Source: Magnaporthiopsis rhizophila (taxonomy: Eukaryota > Ascomycota > Sordariomycetes > Magnaporthales > Magnaporthaceae). Taken from it: a DNA stretch of 64,000 bases. The notes under the pieces were generated by a model, which was not told the DNA's origin, made no database searches, and was given only the letters and a program-made list of their open reading frames with translations. Position numbers and translations under genes: made by a program. Shown here piece by piece: positions 10,368 to 22,188 of the stretch. Numbering within the stretch: position 1 is the stretch's first letter; every line of letters begins with the position of its first letter. Location: contig PYSS01000085.1 in assembly GCA_003049465.1 (NCBI GenBank), forward strand, positions 113,445 to 177,444. Direction: 5' to 3'.

Positions 10368-11263
10368 TCACTTCCGGCCAACGGCAATGATGGCGACCCC
10401 CTTCAGCGCCCCAGGCTCTCTGGGACAAAGCCGTTTGATCTCCTCCACCATCAGGCCCTTCAGGCTCTCAACCTGCTCCTTGTCGAAGCCCTCCAGGGGC
10501 GGCATTTTGGTGAGGAGGATGTTGACCATGAGCGCGTGCGACAGAAAGGCAGCCTCACTGACGTCTCGTGCGCCTCCGCGTCCCGGAACCCGGCCTTCTC
10601 GAGCTCCCGCGACAGGCCCATGGCGCTGCCCCACTCCTTGGGACCCGCGGGCGGCCGCAGCTCCGGGTTGATCTGTTGGGTCGGCTCCATGGTGAGCCAC
10701 TGGATGTCGCCCCATGAGACGACGACCAGCGCGTCGCCCGGCTTGAGGACCCGCAGCGTCTCCGAGAGGCACTTCTGGGGGCTCTTGGTCATGTGGTAGA
10801 CCTTTGTTATTGTTAGCATTTTAGACACACAAACACATATGTTCGGTGTTGTCGTCGAGTAGCATACCCACCCAGCGGTGACATGGCTCTGAGACTGGTC
10901 CGGGATGGTTTTGAGGTCCATGGCGCCGAGCACGTGGGTCTCGACCCGTCCCCACAGGGAGTCCGGGTCCTTCTAGATGGCCGCCTTCTTGGCCCTGTTG
11001 ACCTGGTTCATCATGGCGAACGCCCAGTCGGCAGCGGCGAGGACGGTCGAGGGCGATATAACGGAGCCATAGTCCTGAATCAGGCGCGTCAAGGCGTTGC
11101 CCTTGCCGCGCCCGTTGCCGAGTACGGACGTTGTCTCGGAGAACGGGAACATCGCATTGACGCGCGAGAGCATGATGCCGGTTGGCCCCGAGGCAGTGCC
11201 CTTGGAGCTCGTTTCGTAGACCTCGGCCGCCAGCCTTCAGTCTTCGGCTGTTGGCTTGCTCAT
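10368..11263 (-). pseudogene. Broken SAM-dependent methyltransferase
   Basis: The minus-strand frame starts at 11263 and has one canonical intron (10802-10867, GTATGC donor, TGCTAACA branch, AAAG acceptor). It encodes a class I SAM methyltransferase (CLSETLRVLKPGDALVV, then ELEKAGFRDAE, ending IIAVGRK). It is dead in several ways. TGA is codon 9 (11237-11239). TAG interrupts near 10974. The SAM-binding glycine motif reads GNGRGKGN where the family expects an acidic start and GxGxG. A frameshift occurs near 10550. Neighbours are a hydrolase relic and an enoyl reductase relic, which suggests a former metabolite cluster. Confidence 0.75.
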
Positions 11264-11736
11264 CTTTGCTTTTGCTTGACAAATGTGTTTGTTCTTGTTT
11301 GGCTGTGACGCTCTCAAAAGCGTCTGTCTATAGGGCCACCCTTGGTCAGGACTGACTTGCGAGACCCTTTTTTAGGCCGCCCCTCTGAAGTTCTTGTATA
11401 CGGATGGCACCACTCGCAAAGTCGCTGCTCTGAACGGGCTTGCATGCAGGGTTGCGTGTGGTGTCAAGCTTTCGGACCGCGTGACGCGACAGCAATTCGG
11501 TCACTTTCGGGCGGCCACAGACTTCGGGCTATCTATCCCGAGATGTCGGGATGGGCGAAGCTACTTGGGCAAATGCCTAGGTAGGTAGGTAAGGCACATA
11601 CCAAAAACTCTCAGTCGAGTGCTAGCGAACTGATTGGTCCGCCCTTTGTATGTCTCACTTCCTCCACAAAAGGGATGAAGGACAATACTTGCCCGTCCCT
11701 TTGCTCTAGTATAGCTCCCCCGAAACGAACGCCAAA
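11264..11736. other. Former divergent promoter region of two relic genes
   Basis: It separates the start of the methyltransferase relic (minus) from that of the enoyl reductase relic (plus). No other gene was recognised. GGTAGGTAGGTA occurs near 11579. Confidence 0.5.
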
Positions 11737-12868
11737 ATGTCCCCGGCTCGCATCGCCACCCGAACGGCTAACATCACCAATGCGGACGGCACCCTGGCCG
11801 CATCCGACTCACAGCCCGTCCCGGAATGCCCCAGGGACATCGTCCTGGTCCGGGTGCGCGCCGTCGCGCTCAACCCGACCGACCACAAGACGCCCGCGGT
11901 CGTGAATCGGGCCGGCCTCGTCTCGGGCTGCGGCTTCGTGGGCGAGATCGTCGAGGTCGGCCCTGGAACCAACGCGCTGCTCCAAGGCAGCCTCCCGGCC
12001 TGGACCGTCGGCGACCCGACGCGCGGCGCCTTTGCCCAGTTCGTCGCGGGCGACCCGCTCGTGCTCGCCTGCCTGCCTGCGTCGCGGGGCCGGGAGTCCG
12101 GGACCCAGGCCCTCTTCACGGACATGCGGTTCAGGGCCCCTGACAGCCTCGGCAAGCTTGTGCAACAAGCTCGTTGCAAGGCGAGACCTCCGAGGCACCC
12201 CTTATCCTCCTCGAGAGTGAGCTGCGTAAAGTGGCGCTTGTGTATGGAGGAAGCGTGGCGTCGGGGACTATCGCACTGCGGCTTGTTCGCTCATATGTTT
12301 GACGGATCCTGAATCACCGTTAGTATAGGGAAAAAAGCGAAAGACGGGGAAATAAAACGGGTGTGAGACTGACTGAATGAAAACGAAACCCGGGCAGGGC
12401 TGGGTACATCCCAATCACCACGTGTTCGCCCCGCAACAACGCGCTCGTCGCCTCGTACGGCGCCGCAGCCACCTTCGACTACAGTTCCCCCACGTGTGCG
12501 CAGGACATCAAGTCGTACACGAGCGGCTCCCTGGCACTCGTCCTGGACTGTGTTAGCATCGTGCAGTCGCCGACGCTTGCTACGAGGCCATAGGCCGGGC
12601 CGGTGGCCGATACGTGTCCATCGAGAGGTTCCAGGGCTCGGTCGCGGCCAAGCGGACCACCGTCCGCGCCAGCTGGGTCATGGGCCCGCTCATGCTGGGC
12701 CTCGCCGTCTGGCTGGGCGGCGAGTACAACCTCGATGCGGACCCGGCCGTCAGGGAGTTCGGGAGGGCTTGGTTCGCCGTCGTGGAGCAGCTGCCGGCAT
12801 ACGGAAGCATAAGGCCGCCCCTCATCGTCGCCGCAACCCTGTCTACCCAGCGCATGCGTATGCAATAG
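11737..12868 (+). pseudogene. Broken trans-acting enoyl reductase (zinc-free MDR family)
   Basis: The start at 11737 opens a medium-chain dehydrogenase/reductase of the type that works in trans with polyketide synthases. The N-terminal signature VALNPTDHKTPAVVN is clear. The nucleotide-binding region YGGSVASGTIALRL appears only after a change of frame (about 12195-12300). TTCSPRNNALVASYGAA and FDYSSPTCAQDIKSY follow after a non-coding gap (about 12300-12390). The frame changes again near 12560 before RAGGRYVSIERFQ. Segments that relatives have around the catalytic domain are missing. At least three lesions make it a pseudogene. It is the third broken metabolite gene in a row. Confidence 0.75.
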
Positions 12869-13201
12869 GAGGAGGCGGGTATCGCATGAAAGAGTGATCA
12901 ACAGGAAGAGGAACGTAAGTCAGGATAAGTCATGATGCACTATCTCCCAATCAGTGAATATGGTCTAGGTTGATCTCTATATCTGGCATCCAGAGGAAAA
13001 GAAGCTACCTATCTACGGCACGTCCTAAAAGGATATCCTGGCCATGTCACGTGGCGCCGCACGTGACATATACCCACCTCGGTCCTCGGATCAATTGTGA
13101 AGTAATCTGACATATGTGTGTTAAAGGAGGGAATAGTGTGAGTGTGATAATTGAAGTGTGTTAGAGGATGAAACAATGTGAGTGTGTGTGTTCAGGTGTC
13201 A
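12869..13201. other. Intergenic region with GTGTGA-rich stretch
   Basis: Imperfect repeats of a GTGTGTTA/GTGAGTGTG type lie at about 13113-13197, just beyond the 3' end of the helicase relic. No gene was seen. Confidence 0.5.
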
Positions 13202-16200
13202 CTACCATCCGGAGTCCTCCCTGGCGTCCAAGTTCCAGTCGTTGGTCCCCTCGGTCTTGACATCTGAGGTCCAGTTATCACCGTCAGTCTTGACATCTGA
13301 GGCCCAGGTGCTGTTCCCCGGCTGCGGGGTAGGCTGGCGGGCCTGGCGCTGGTTAGAACGGTAGTTAGGTCCTTTTGGTCCACCCCCTGGGGCCTTCTCC
13401 ACCATCCTCGAATGCACCGACTGGATCCTCGTCGTCCTTGTCTGACGCGTCGTAGATGTCGCTGTCACTGTCTGAGTCCATGTCATCTCCAGCTGGAGCC
13501 ATGTCCTGGTGGATGCCGTGAATCTCATCGTCGGTCTTGCCTCGGGCATTCCTGACCCGTTGCGCGAGCTCCTTCTCTTGGGCCTGGATCTCCGTCTCAA
13601 CTTGCTCAGCCACATCCATGAACTGGGTAGCGGATGCGAGTAGTCGCTCGGCCCTCCGACGTCCATCCGCGGTGCCTTTGAGCGATGCCTGATCCTTGGG
13701 GGCCACGGCGCCGATACCTCCTCCCCATGTATGGAGTTGAGCTGGCTGAGGTTGCGTGATGGCATTCGGGTGGGTGTGGTTATGCTTGTCCTTGGTCTCG
13801 GAAGTCTCGCCATCCTTGGTCTCGGAAGTCTTGGCCTTCTCGCGCTTGCCTGACACTCGGTAACGAATCTCCTCCCTCGATAGTGCCACTGTCAGGGGGG
13901 CTTTGCGGGCTATGCCCTTGCATTTGTCCACCTTGTGGCTGTTGCAGCACACAATTGCAGTAGTTCCGGAAGAACTTCTTGTCCGGTGTCCAAACGTCGC
14001 CCTGGTTAACTGCTGACTTGAAGAACTTGGCCAGGATCTTGTCGCCGTCGCTCTTGCCCTTGGTGGCGTTCCCCGACATGATGACCACGGTCCCGAGGGC
14101 TCCGCGACTGAGAGAGACGACCATGTTGTGCTTGGCGCTGGTGAATCCCGATCTTCCGTCATCCCTTGTCAGCAACACGACAGCGAAATCCCACTCTTCT
14201 CCCATGGCTGCTCTCGTGGTGCGTGCCTCAGTCAGATCGTGCACAACTTCGACAGCTGGTGTCTTCTTCAGGATCCTCATGGCATCGTCCCGTTGCGCCT
14301 GGTATGGGCAGATGATGCCGACTGATGGAACGTGCTTGCCGTCTCGCGACAATCCGTGTGCCTGAATCTGTCTCGTGATTTCCATGGCGGCCTTCGAATG
14401 GATCTCATTCTTCCAACTAGTACCCTCCCGAAGAAGATCCTTGGAGTCAATGTTCCATACGACGAGATTGGTCGCGGCTTTCACGGCTCCAACGACACTC
14501 GGGTTCCCTCTGGTATTTGGAGCTGAAGCTTTCACACGAGGAGCTACCAGGGAGGGTTTGGCTCAGAACGCGTACTGTCAGAAGGCACAGCAGCTGGCAG
14601 CCAGCCCCATGCGACGATGGATCGACGCCGGAATGCCGACTACGAGGCTGATGCTTACGACCAGGCAGAGCGGCAGACAGGAAACGTTCATCTCTCTCGC
14701 ATATGGTATCGGGGAGATATGAAATCTCTTCGGGATCTGGACATCGAATCTGGCTTAAAGAGGACGCCGGCAGAGAAGGCAGCTCACAGGATGTTCCGGG
14801 GTGATTGATTGGGATCTCCCGTGGTGATTCTCAGTACGACGTTGGGGCATGCTGCCATCGCGATCAACCACTCGGGCTCTGTCATCCGACCGGCTTCCTC
14901 CTGGAGCCAGAGGCTCACCGCATCGCAAATCTCCGGCGGGTGGTTCTTGAGGGCGTGAAGCGCTGTTGGGGTCGCGACAACCACCTGCGCTTCGGACAGG
15001 ATGTCGACAACTGCCTCTTTGATGGCCTTGTTGACTGTTGCGATGTTCTCCGCGAAGTTTGTCGGATCCTTGGATCTCGCTTGCATCAGTTCCCAGGCGA
15101 CGGTGTATTGGGCGTTCGACCTCAGACGCTCCATGATCTGCGCGCTGAGACTGTACTTGCCGCCGTGTGGTCGAAGATCCTTCTTGATGGCGCGCACATT
15201 CCGTGCGGTCTCGAGGATCTCGCGGGCCAATATTTCGAGGGCCATCGTGTCCACCTCATCGTACGTCTCGGGACGGTCCTCTCGCGTCGAGTTCTTGGCG
15301 AAGCTCATCTCTCGTGGCATAGTGCCAAGCCTAACGATCTTGAGCTCAGAGTCGTCGATGTCTCTCCATTCCTTGGCCATGCGCTCGCACAGGTCATCGC
15401 CTTGCGTATTTTCGCTACAGGTGATAACCATCTTGTTGACAACTGTAGCCTCCGGGCCAGCGAAGAAGTCATCCTCCACTGCTGCCTCAACAAGCCGGTT
15501 ATCGATGAAACCTGTTTTCCACTCAGCGTTGTCATCGCTACCTCCCATCTGCCATCCGGTGGCCTCTGTCTGAGGCTCTGTGTGGGAATCACTCGGCTGT
15601 GTTTCCTGTGGAGTGTCTGGTTGCGGTTCCGGCTGAGTCTTTGGCTGAGCAGTAATGCCTGTCATGTTGACGGATGACTTGAGAATGGCCATAGACAGGA
15701 GCAGTGCTGTTTCGGTCTTGCCAGAGCCTGGAGCTCCATGAATCATCAGATGTCGATGGGGCAAGTTCGTGGCATAGAAAGGCTTTTTCTGATCGTTGTT
15801 GAGACGATCGAATCTCGCCTTGATCTTTGCTTCGCGCTCGTCGTCTGGCTTTCCTCGAATGATGCGATCGACGACGGGAAAGGTTTCAGGGACGCTGAGG
15901 AATTCCGACGGACGAAGGAAATCTTTGATGAAAGCGGCCGCTCCCTTGTCATCCTCGGCGGCCTGCTGTGCGATCGAATTAATGGCATCGATGCATGCTT
16001 TCATGGGTAGGTCGGATTTCTCCGGCAAGAAGTATCCTTTGACCCCCCTGGTCACGTCATTCACTTGTCTCGCGTCGCCAAAATTCACTGTTGGCATGTC
16101 GAAGACCAGTGGCAGGGGCTCGAGAAGTTCGCCGGTGTCTGGGTGCGGGGACATGGGCCATTGAGGGTGACGGGGAGTGGTTCCGACAAATGCCGCGTTG

Positions 16201-18055
16201 ACCTCTGCAACAAGGTCTTCTGGAACGGGGATGCGGGTCACGTTCCATGGGCGACGATCGTCTTTATCTGGAGACCACTTGGGCCGCTTCACCTTGTCTC
16301 CCTGGTCGATGGCCCATTTAGTGAGGCGCTCCCTCCACGCAGAGTCGAGCTCCCGCGTGACTTGTCCTGTTTCATCGATCTCTTTGGTAGGCCTGATCTC
16401 CACCAGCCATGTCTTGAGAGTCGCCTTCATCTCGTCGAACTCTTCCTTGGACATGTTATCGTGTTTGGCCGCGTAGATCTCAGACAGAGCCATTATCAGC
16501 AGAACCTTGAATTCCTTGGTGGTGTGGTCCATGACGGCAGACCCGCTCCGCCACTTGTCGATGATGTGATCGCAAATCATCTTGGCGATCTCCTCTTCCG
16601 TGTACGGCCATTCTGGGAGATCTGGGGCTGTGTAGTCGACGTCGCACAGCTCGAGCTGACACTGTTCGTCCATGCGAGGAAGCAGTTCCACCGCTTTTGT
16701 CTTGACCAGGAACATGTATTGTCTTGGCAGTCCGTCTCGGGTCATTCCGGAATGGGGCTGACCATCAGGGTGACGATGTTGTTCCGGGTGTTGTCTGCAA
16801 TCTGCGTCTGGAACAGGTGTTCGTCGACAACCGCTCGGCCATACATGGCTGTGTAGTCCGCCTGGTCCCAAGCACGAATTCGAACTGGATCCGGGGCCGC
16901 GCTGCTGCCAGCCTTGGCGGCGAAATCTCGAATCTCAATCAGCTTCGCGGACGGAGAGTTCTTGAAGAGGTCTTTGGCCGGGTGTCCCAGGGTAGGGGCC
17001 AGTACCATGTGCTCCAGCTGGTATAGGAAGGTGTCGAGCGGTACTGATCGGACTGGAATGAACAGGTCGATGGGAATGAATCTATCTTCCTGCAGGGCAA
17101 GAATCTCGTCCCTGAGCCGGCGGATCTCGACAACCGCTTTCTCAAAGGTGCTGCCCAGTTCCAATACCTTACGACGAACAAAATCTTCGTTCATCTCGAC
17201 GCATATCGCCCGATGCACCGTCTCGAATCGTACTCGGACCACCTTCTCGGCTTGAACCTCATTGAAGAGCACGCGATGGAGGAAGACCTCGGGCTTTCCT
17301 CCTGGCATATCGAGTTCTTTGATTTGCAGGTCCTTAATGTGCTTGCTGCACATGGTGACGGTGGCCACTTGGATGGGTCGAGAGCCCGAGGCATACACGA
17401 GGTTGACCTGAATCTCGCCATAACTGTACGCAGCCTGTTTGAGGAAAACCGTCGACGACATGCCCCTGCCCTTCGGGGACATGTGCAACTGCCTGAAGGT
17501 CGTCTTGTACGTGACGCAGTTCTCGTTCTTCATGCAGCAGAGGGCTCCGATGGTCAGAGACCGTGTTTCCTCCAGCAGGGCCTGAGCTGCGAAATAATGG
17601 CTGGTGGTGATGCGTAGGTCGGTGCTTGGAAGGCCCTCATTCTCGCCTGAAGTCTCGCCGTCAGACACCTTGGTCTCGTCCTCGTCGGCATCCTTGGTCT
17701 CGTCCTCGTCGGCATCCCTGTCCTTGGGCTCAGGTGGAGTCTTGTCGTCGGAACCATCGGCCTCAACACCGACCGGAGACTCCTCGGAGGCTGTGTTATC
17801 AACCACAGTTGGAGTTCCCTCGACAATCTCGCTCTCCTTCCCGGAAGATGCCTCGACAGTCTTTTCCGGGTGGAAGAGGTCGGCCTCCGTCATAGGACGC
17901 ACTGAGCGGGGGGTGGGAGCCATAAAGTCCATCATCCTCTTGATCATCTCAGGTTTGATCGGCGACTTGTATTTGTCTTCCTTGCTCTGAGCGTCCTTCT
18001 TCTTGGAGCGCTCGCGGCTGGTCGCTCGGGCCGCGTTTTTAAATCAGTTGGACAT
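13202..18055 (-). pseudogene. Decayed UPF1-type SF1 helicase
   Basis: About 4.85 kb on the minus strand reads as one large P-loop protein. The N-terminal part is acidic. The Walker A box GAPGSGKTETALLL lies near 15700-15740. A motif II-like QEEAGRM lies near 14890-14910, and GDPNQSPRN (motif III) near 14790-14815. VGIICPYQAQ (near 14300) and VSLSRGALG (near 14100, motif VI-like) complete an SF1 UPF1-like helicase. A Cys/His cluster (CCNSHKVDKC) and a tail with a repeated TSDVKT unit follow. Lesions include TGA at codon 4 (18044-18046), frame changes near 16750, 13950 and 13385, a TGA after GDPNQSPRNIL, and two TGA codons near 14560-14580. An intact-frame partial copy lies at 45092-45503. Confidence 0.8.
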
Positions 18056-18900
18056 CTTGGATGATATTGGGTCGTTCCGATCCGAAGCTGGGTTGAACTT
18101 GAGAGCTCGGTCTGACTGGCGTGCAACCTGTTCTGAGGAGAGACTGATGCGGATCTGAGGTTTGATTTGAAGGCTGATGGTTGGTTGGTAGGAGTTCGAA
18201 ATTGGGCGGAATATGACAAGCGATCCCCCCTGCGCCTCTTGAAGGTCGCAAGGTTAACGGCTGTAAAGGTGGCGAAGGTGGATGTTTGCCGAAGTGATCC
18301 CAGGTTGCACTCTGGTGGCGTCTGTTGACGGCGATGGGAGAGTGCTGAGGGTGGGTGAGCTTCCGGTTAAACTCTAGTAGTGGCTGGAACAACGACGATG
18401 AGGTTGATATCGGCGATAGGTGATTGAAATGTAACCTTGAAGTTGCAGCCCGCGAGTTGATGTGATGCAAACTCTTGGTGAACCAGATGCTTTGCAATCG
18501 CCTGGTCACGGAGGAGAGCGTGGATGTGACTGGTGGTGACGGTGAAGATGTCGATGGCCAGTCGGCGAAAGAGTCGCTTGCGCCCAGTCCTATCGCAGGA
18601 TCGAAGATCGCGAAAGGAAAGCGTAAACGAGAAGGTTTTTCTGTCGGGACGCGATGAAAACCGCGACGTCGCGAGAGTTGAGAGGTGGAAGGTGTTGACG
18701 TTGACAGAGTGGAGAAGATGCGCGAGGTTGCCAAATTTTGCGGTGCTTTTTTGTGTGGGCGAAGGCGCGCCTCAGTCCGAACCCCATTCTCCGACCCCAC
18801 TCAACCTGAGAATGAAGTGACGAGTATTTGATGCGGAAACTGATGGAGTCGTAAAGGTGCTGCATTCAGTAATAGTTTTGGTGTTGCAAAATTCGTGATG
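18056..18900. other. Former 5' region of the helicase relic
   Basis: There is no supported gene. Weak similarity to the sequence just upstream of the second helicase copy (near 45070-45091) is limited to about 20 bp before the start codon. Open frames on both strands lack family motifs. Confidence 0.45.
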
Positions 18901-19100
18901 AGGGTTCCTGCACCCTCACCACCGGACTACCCGTGGCTAACCACGGGTCTCCCGACTTGACCAGTTGCCGTACGGCAAGTTGTCGTCTGCGAGGAAGACG
19001 TCTCCATCGGAGGCAGGAGATATTACTGTAATGAATGCTTTTTCCTATACGGTCTGAGCAGTGCTCCGGGCCCGTACATCTGCCACCATCAAGTGGCAAG
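18901..19100. repeat. Cluster of short perfect palindromes
   Basis: Several GC-rich hairpins occur within 200 bp: AGGGT...ACCCT (18901-18916), ACCCGTGG-CTAA-CCACGGGT (18929-18948, 8-bp stem), TTGCCGTACGGCAA (18965-18978), CTCC-ATC-GGAG (about 19001-19011), ATTAC-T-GTAAT (about 19022-19032) and TGCCAC...GTGGCA (about 19080-19097). No coding frame explains them. They could be part of a structured RNA or of a foldback repeat. Confidence 0.55.
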
Positions 19101-19143
19101 GCTACGGTGCCCAGCCGCGTCGTGGGCTAGCAAGGTGTAGTGG

Positions 19144-19815
19144 TTAAACGACGCCTTCCATATCGTAAGCGCCCTGGCCAACATGCAGCACGTCGGGCAC
19201 TAAAAGCATCTTCTGCCTCTTGGGATCCCTGACCGCTGCTGCCATGGCAGGATCGTCATCCTCCTCCTCGTCCTCGGTGGCATCGAGGTCGATAAAATCC
19301 CTGGCATCCTTTAGCGGGTCCTTCACATTGTCTGTTGAGTTCTTCGTCGTGGACGAGGCAGCAGAGACAACGCTTGCTGGTGGATTCTCGCCAGGATTGG
19401 AAGGTTCCTCGGCAGCGTCGGTGTCGGGCGCCGCCTTCCTCTTGCGCTGGCGCGGAGTCCACTCGTACGACTTGACAACGCGGTTGGCGGGTTTGCCGTT
19501 GCCGTACTTCTCCTGCAGCTTCTTCTTCAGCGGCCCAAAGCATGTGCGGGCCGAGTGGGCGTTCTTGAACCCCGCGATGGTGGCGAATTTGTCCCAATCG
19601 ATCTATGGAAGACAAGCCGTTTGGAAGGAAAGCACTGTGAGCAGAACTGATCAAACGAGAGAGTAGCATGTGTGTGGCAGTATGTGGAGAAGGACGAGGA
19701 GCCCAGGGCGCGAACTAACATGAGGATTCTGAGTTGACAGCCAGGCAGCGGCGACCAGCTCGCACTCACGATTTGTGAGATCGAGCCCGGGCTTCCGAGC
19801 AGCGGCCGGCCCCAT
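19144..19815 (-). CDS. Small Myb-like DNA-binding protein
   Basis: The CDS is 19144-19602 joined to 19720-19815 on the minus strand. The 117-bp intron is phase 0 (GTTAGT donor, CCATAG acceptor). The protein is about 184 residues. Residues about 11-55 fit a single Myb/SANT-like fold as in many small fungal proteins: LDLTNRECELVAAAW, then IDWDKFATIAGFKNAHSART, then FGPLKKKL, with the intron inside the domain. The C-terminal half is low in complexity, with a DEEEDDDP acidic run and a KRQK basic patch. It is probably nuclear; the target is unknown. Confidence 0.75.
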
Positions 19816-20479
19816 CTTTAGGGTCTAAGCAGGCTTCGTCTTTTATCCTTCTGTCAGCTTCCAAAACCATGTGATCTTTCGCGGAACCTATCTAATCCTT
19901 GTGTCTGGCTCCCGAGTGGAGACGCCGTTTCTCGGTCACATGCAGTCCGCGCGCGAACAAGCTCGATTCCGGTCGGTTATGAATTCCAGAACAAAAGGGA
20001 ATGTTCATAAGCCTTACCTGAGGCTTTGGATAGATGGGAAAGGGACCGCTTTCAATGAAAAACGGCGGGTTGGGCGAGCTTCTGATGAATTAACTTGTTG
20101 TGTAGAGAGGCGATCAATGTTTACGCGGTGGTCGGATTAAACTTGCAAGTTGGCGTCTGGCGGGGAGACGAGCAGCCCCGCTTGTGGGGGTGGAGTAAGT
20201 GGGGCGGCATCTCAACAAGGCCAAACTCAGCGCGACAGATGATTTAAGGGGATACTATCATCATCCAAGTTATAAAGCTGGCTGGTATGGTAGTCACGCA
20301 CGGCAACGGGTAAGCGAAGCGGCCACGGTGTGGCGGGCGCGAGTACCGACGAGCCGAGGGCACTGCCGACCAATGAGACTACGTGAACGTCCTGGATACG
20401 GAGAAAATGACGTGGAAGCGCGCGGAGAGCGTTCCAGCGCCGGTCGCAATCTTTCATACGACTGGTTGAAAGGGCGGCG
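19816..20479. other. Intergenic region
   Basis: No gene was recognised. It contains the promoter side of the Myb-like gene and the 3' side of the broken pseudokinase. Confidence 0.55.
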
Positions 20480-22124
20480 TTAAACTGAGATGCTGTTGAG
20501 TCGAAGCAACACCCTTTCGATGAAGCGCACCCCAATTAGAATCCCATCGTCGCCCCGCATGTCGTCCTCGTCTCCAAAATCGTCATTGTCGCGGTCCAGG
20601 CACGTGAGGCAGGTGATTACGACGGCCGTGTACAGGTCGCCCATACGCGCGGGTAGGCGCGCTTTCGCCAGCCGGATTAGGTGGTTTTTGAGCCCGACGC
20701 CGATGCGTTGGGCGTCCGACGCCGAGAGGAAAAGGCTGGAGGGTGATGCGTCGTCGGCGGCGGGAACCGCCTCGTCTTCGTTGGCACCCCCGCCCAACGG
20801 CACGTCGCTCGGACGCGCCCGAAGCTGCTGCTGCTGCTGCCCACTGGCCGCCTCCGACAAAGACTCGACGAAGCTCCGCCCGATCCCCAGCTCCAGTAGA
20901 CACACGCCCAAGCTGTACACGTCATGCTGCATCACGTAGTCTTCCTGCGCCAGCGGTCCCTGCCGCGACGGGTGCCGGTACAGGTCGCGCCGTCAGTCGT
21001 CATCGCATCTCCTGGCCGTGTGCGACGTCGCGCCCCTGAACGAGTCGAACCCGACCAGGTACGCGGATCCCATTTCGCTGTTCCGCCACGTTCCCGCGGC
21101 GTCCAGTTCTTGGTTGAGCAAAAGGACCGTCTCGGGCCGGATGTTCTTGTGCACAAAGTCGCACGTGTGCAGGAAGCTGACGGCCTCGGCGAGCTGGCGC
21201 GCGACGCCCAGGAAGGCGGAGAGGCTGACGCGGCTGGGCATATCGCCGGCCTGAAGGGCACTGCGGAGGGTCCATGGGCGTGGTGGGTGGTCTTGGGTGG
21301 TGGGCTGCGGGGGCATGGCGAAGACGAGGTCGATAGAGGACAGACTTTTGGTGGCGGCGTCGCGGTGCTTGATGAGGCCGTGGCAGGGGAGGACGCCGCT
21401 GCCGTATTCGGCATGCTTCAGTTTTTTGACGAGTGCCTCGGCATCGATGCGGACCCGGGCGGGGTCGGCGTTTGGAGCGAATGTGATGGTGTCGACGGCG
21501 AACAGCTTGGACGAGCCGCCAGCGCGCTGGACTAGTTTCGTCTCAGAATACGCGACCTAAACGGCGGTGGCCCAGTCGAGGCCGCCGACGGGCAGGCTGA
21601 CATGGATGTCGCTGGCATCGCCCCTGATGGAGAGGCGGAGCTTTTGAGCTGCCGCCAATTTTGAGCCGCTGCCCTTGGCGACTTCAGACACTGACGCCTG
21701 CGCAGATGAGTTGGACAGCTCAGAATCGATAACCTCGTCGGCGACGCGCAGCATCCAGCGGTTAATGCCAACGCCCTCGCCTTTTCCTGCTCCCGCCTTG
21801 TTTTGAGCATCTCGAGGACCTGGAGCTGGACGCGATAGTGCTCCTCGCCGAGCGAGCCGGCGACGCGGCCCAGGAACTCGATCTGCACCCTCGTGCGGCT
21901 CCACATAGCCTCGAAGGTCACGACCTTTTCTCTCATGGCATCGCTCGCTCCCCTAAATGCCCTGTAGGCCTCGACCAGGATAGCGCCGTATCTTGGGATG
22001 GTTTCCTGTTTGTTAGCCGCTATCTTGCGCTCCAAAGTGTTGGTCTGGATGGCAAGCGGAGGGCGACGCACTTCAGACAAAGGTCTGCCCCGCCCAGGGC
22101 CGCCAGCACGAGCTCTGCCGACAT
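20480..22124 (-). pseudogene. Broken HeLo-like-domain pseudokinase
   Basis: Exon 1 (22072-22124, MSAELVLAALGGADLCL) joins by an 80-bp intron (GTGCGT donor) to 21991 onward, giving YGAILVEAYRAFRG and a helical region typical of HeLo-like fungal kinases. The kinase-like half has FVHKNIRPETVLLL, where active kinases have HRDLKxxN, and LVGFDSFRG, where they have DFG, so it was catalytically unusual before decay. MQHDVYSLGVCLLELG and a C-terminal helix follow. Lesions: a frame change with loss of sequence near 21770-21795, TAG at 21557-21559 and TGA at 20993-20995. Both nonsense changes fit C-to-T/G-to-A. It is a close family member of the intact gene at 45571-47118. The RfeG-like gene begins 65 bp away on the other strand. 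Confidence 0.72.
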
Positions 22125-22188
22125 TTTTGTTCGTTGGTGATGGCTTTAAGCTTAGGAGTGCTGTTCTCGTTCCCTTTGCCTCGCGTAG

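Noticed and set aside
13980..14010. Intron to explain the frame change in the helicase Cys/His region
   Set aside because: No GT-AG pair of plausible length is present, and the second copy shows a continuous frame with one base fewer.
14805..15677. Plus-strand open frame of 290 codons
   Set aside because: It is the antisense of the helicase relic around its Walker A and motif II region; no family motif on this strand.
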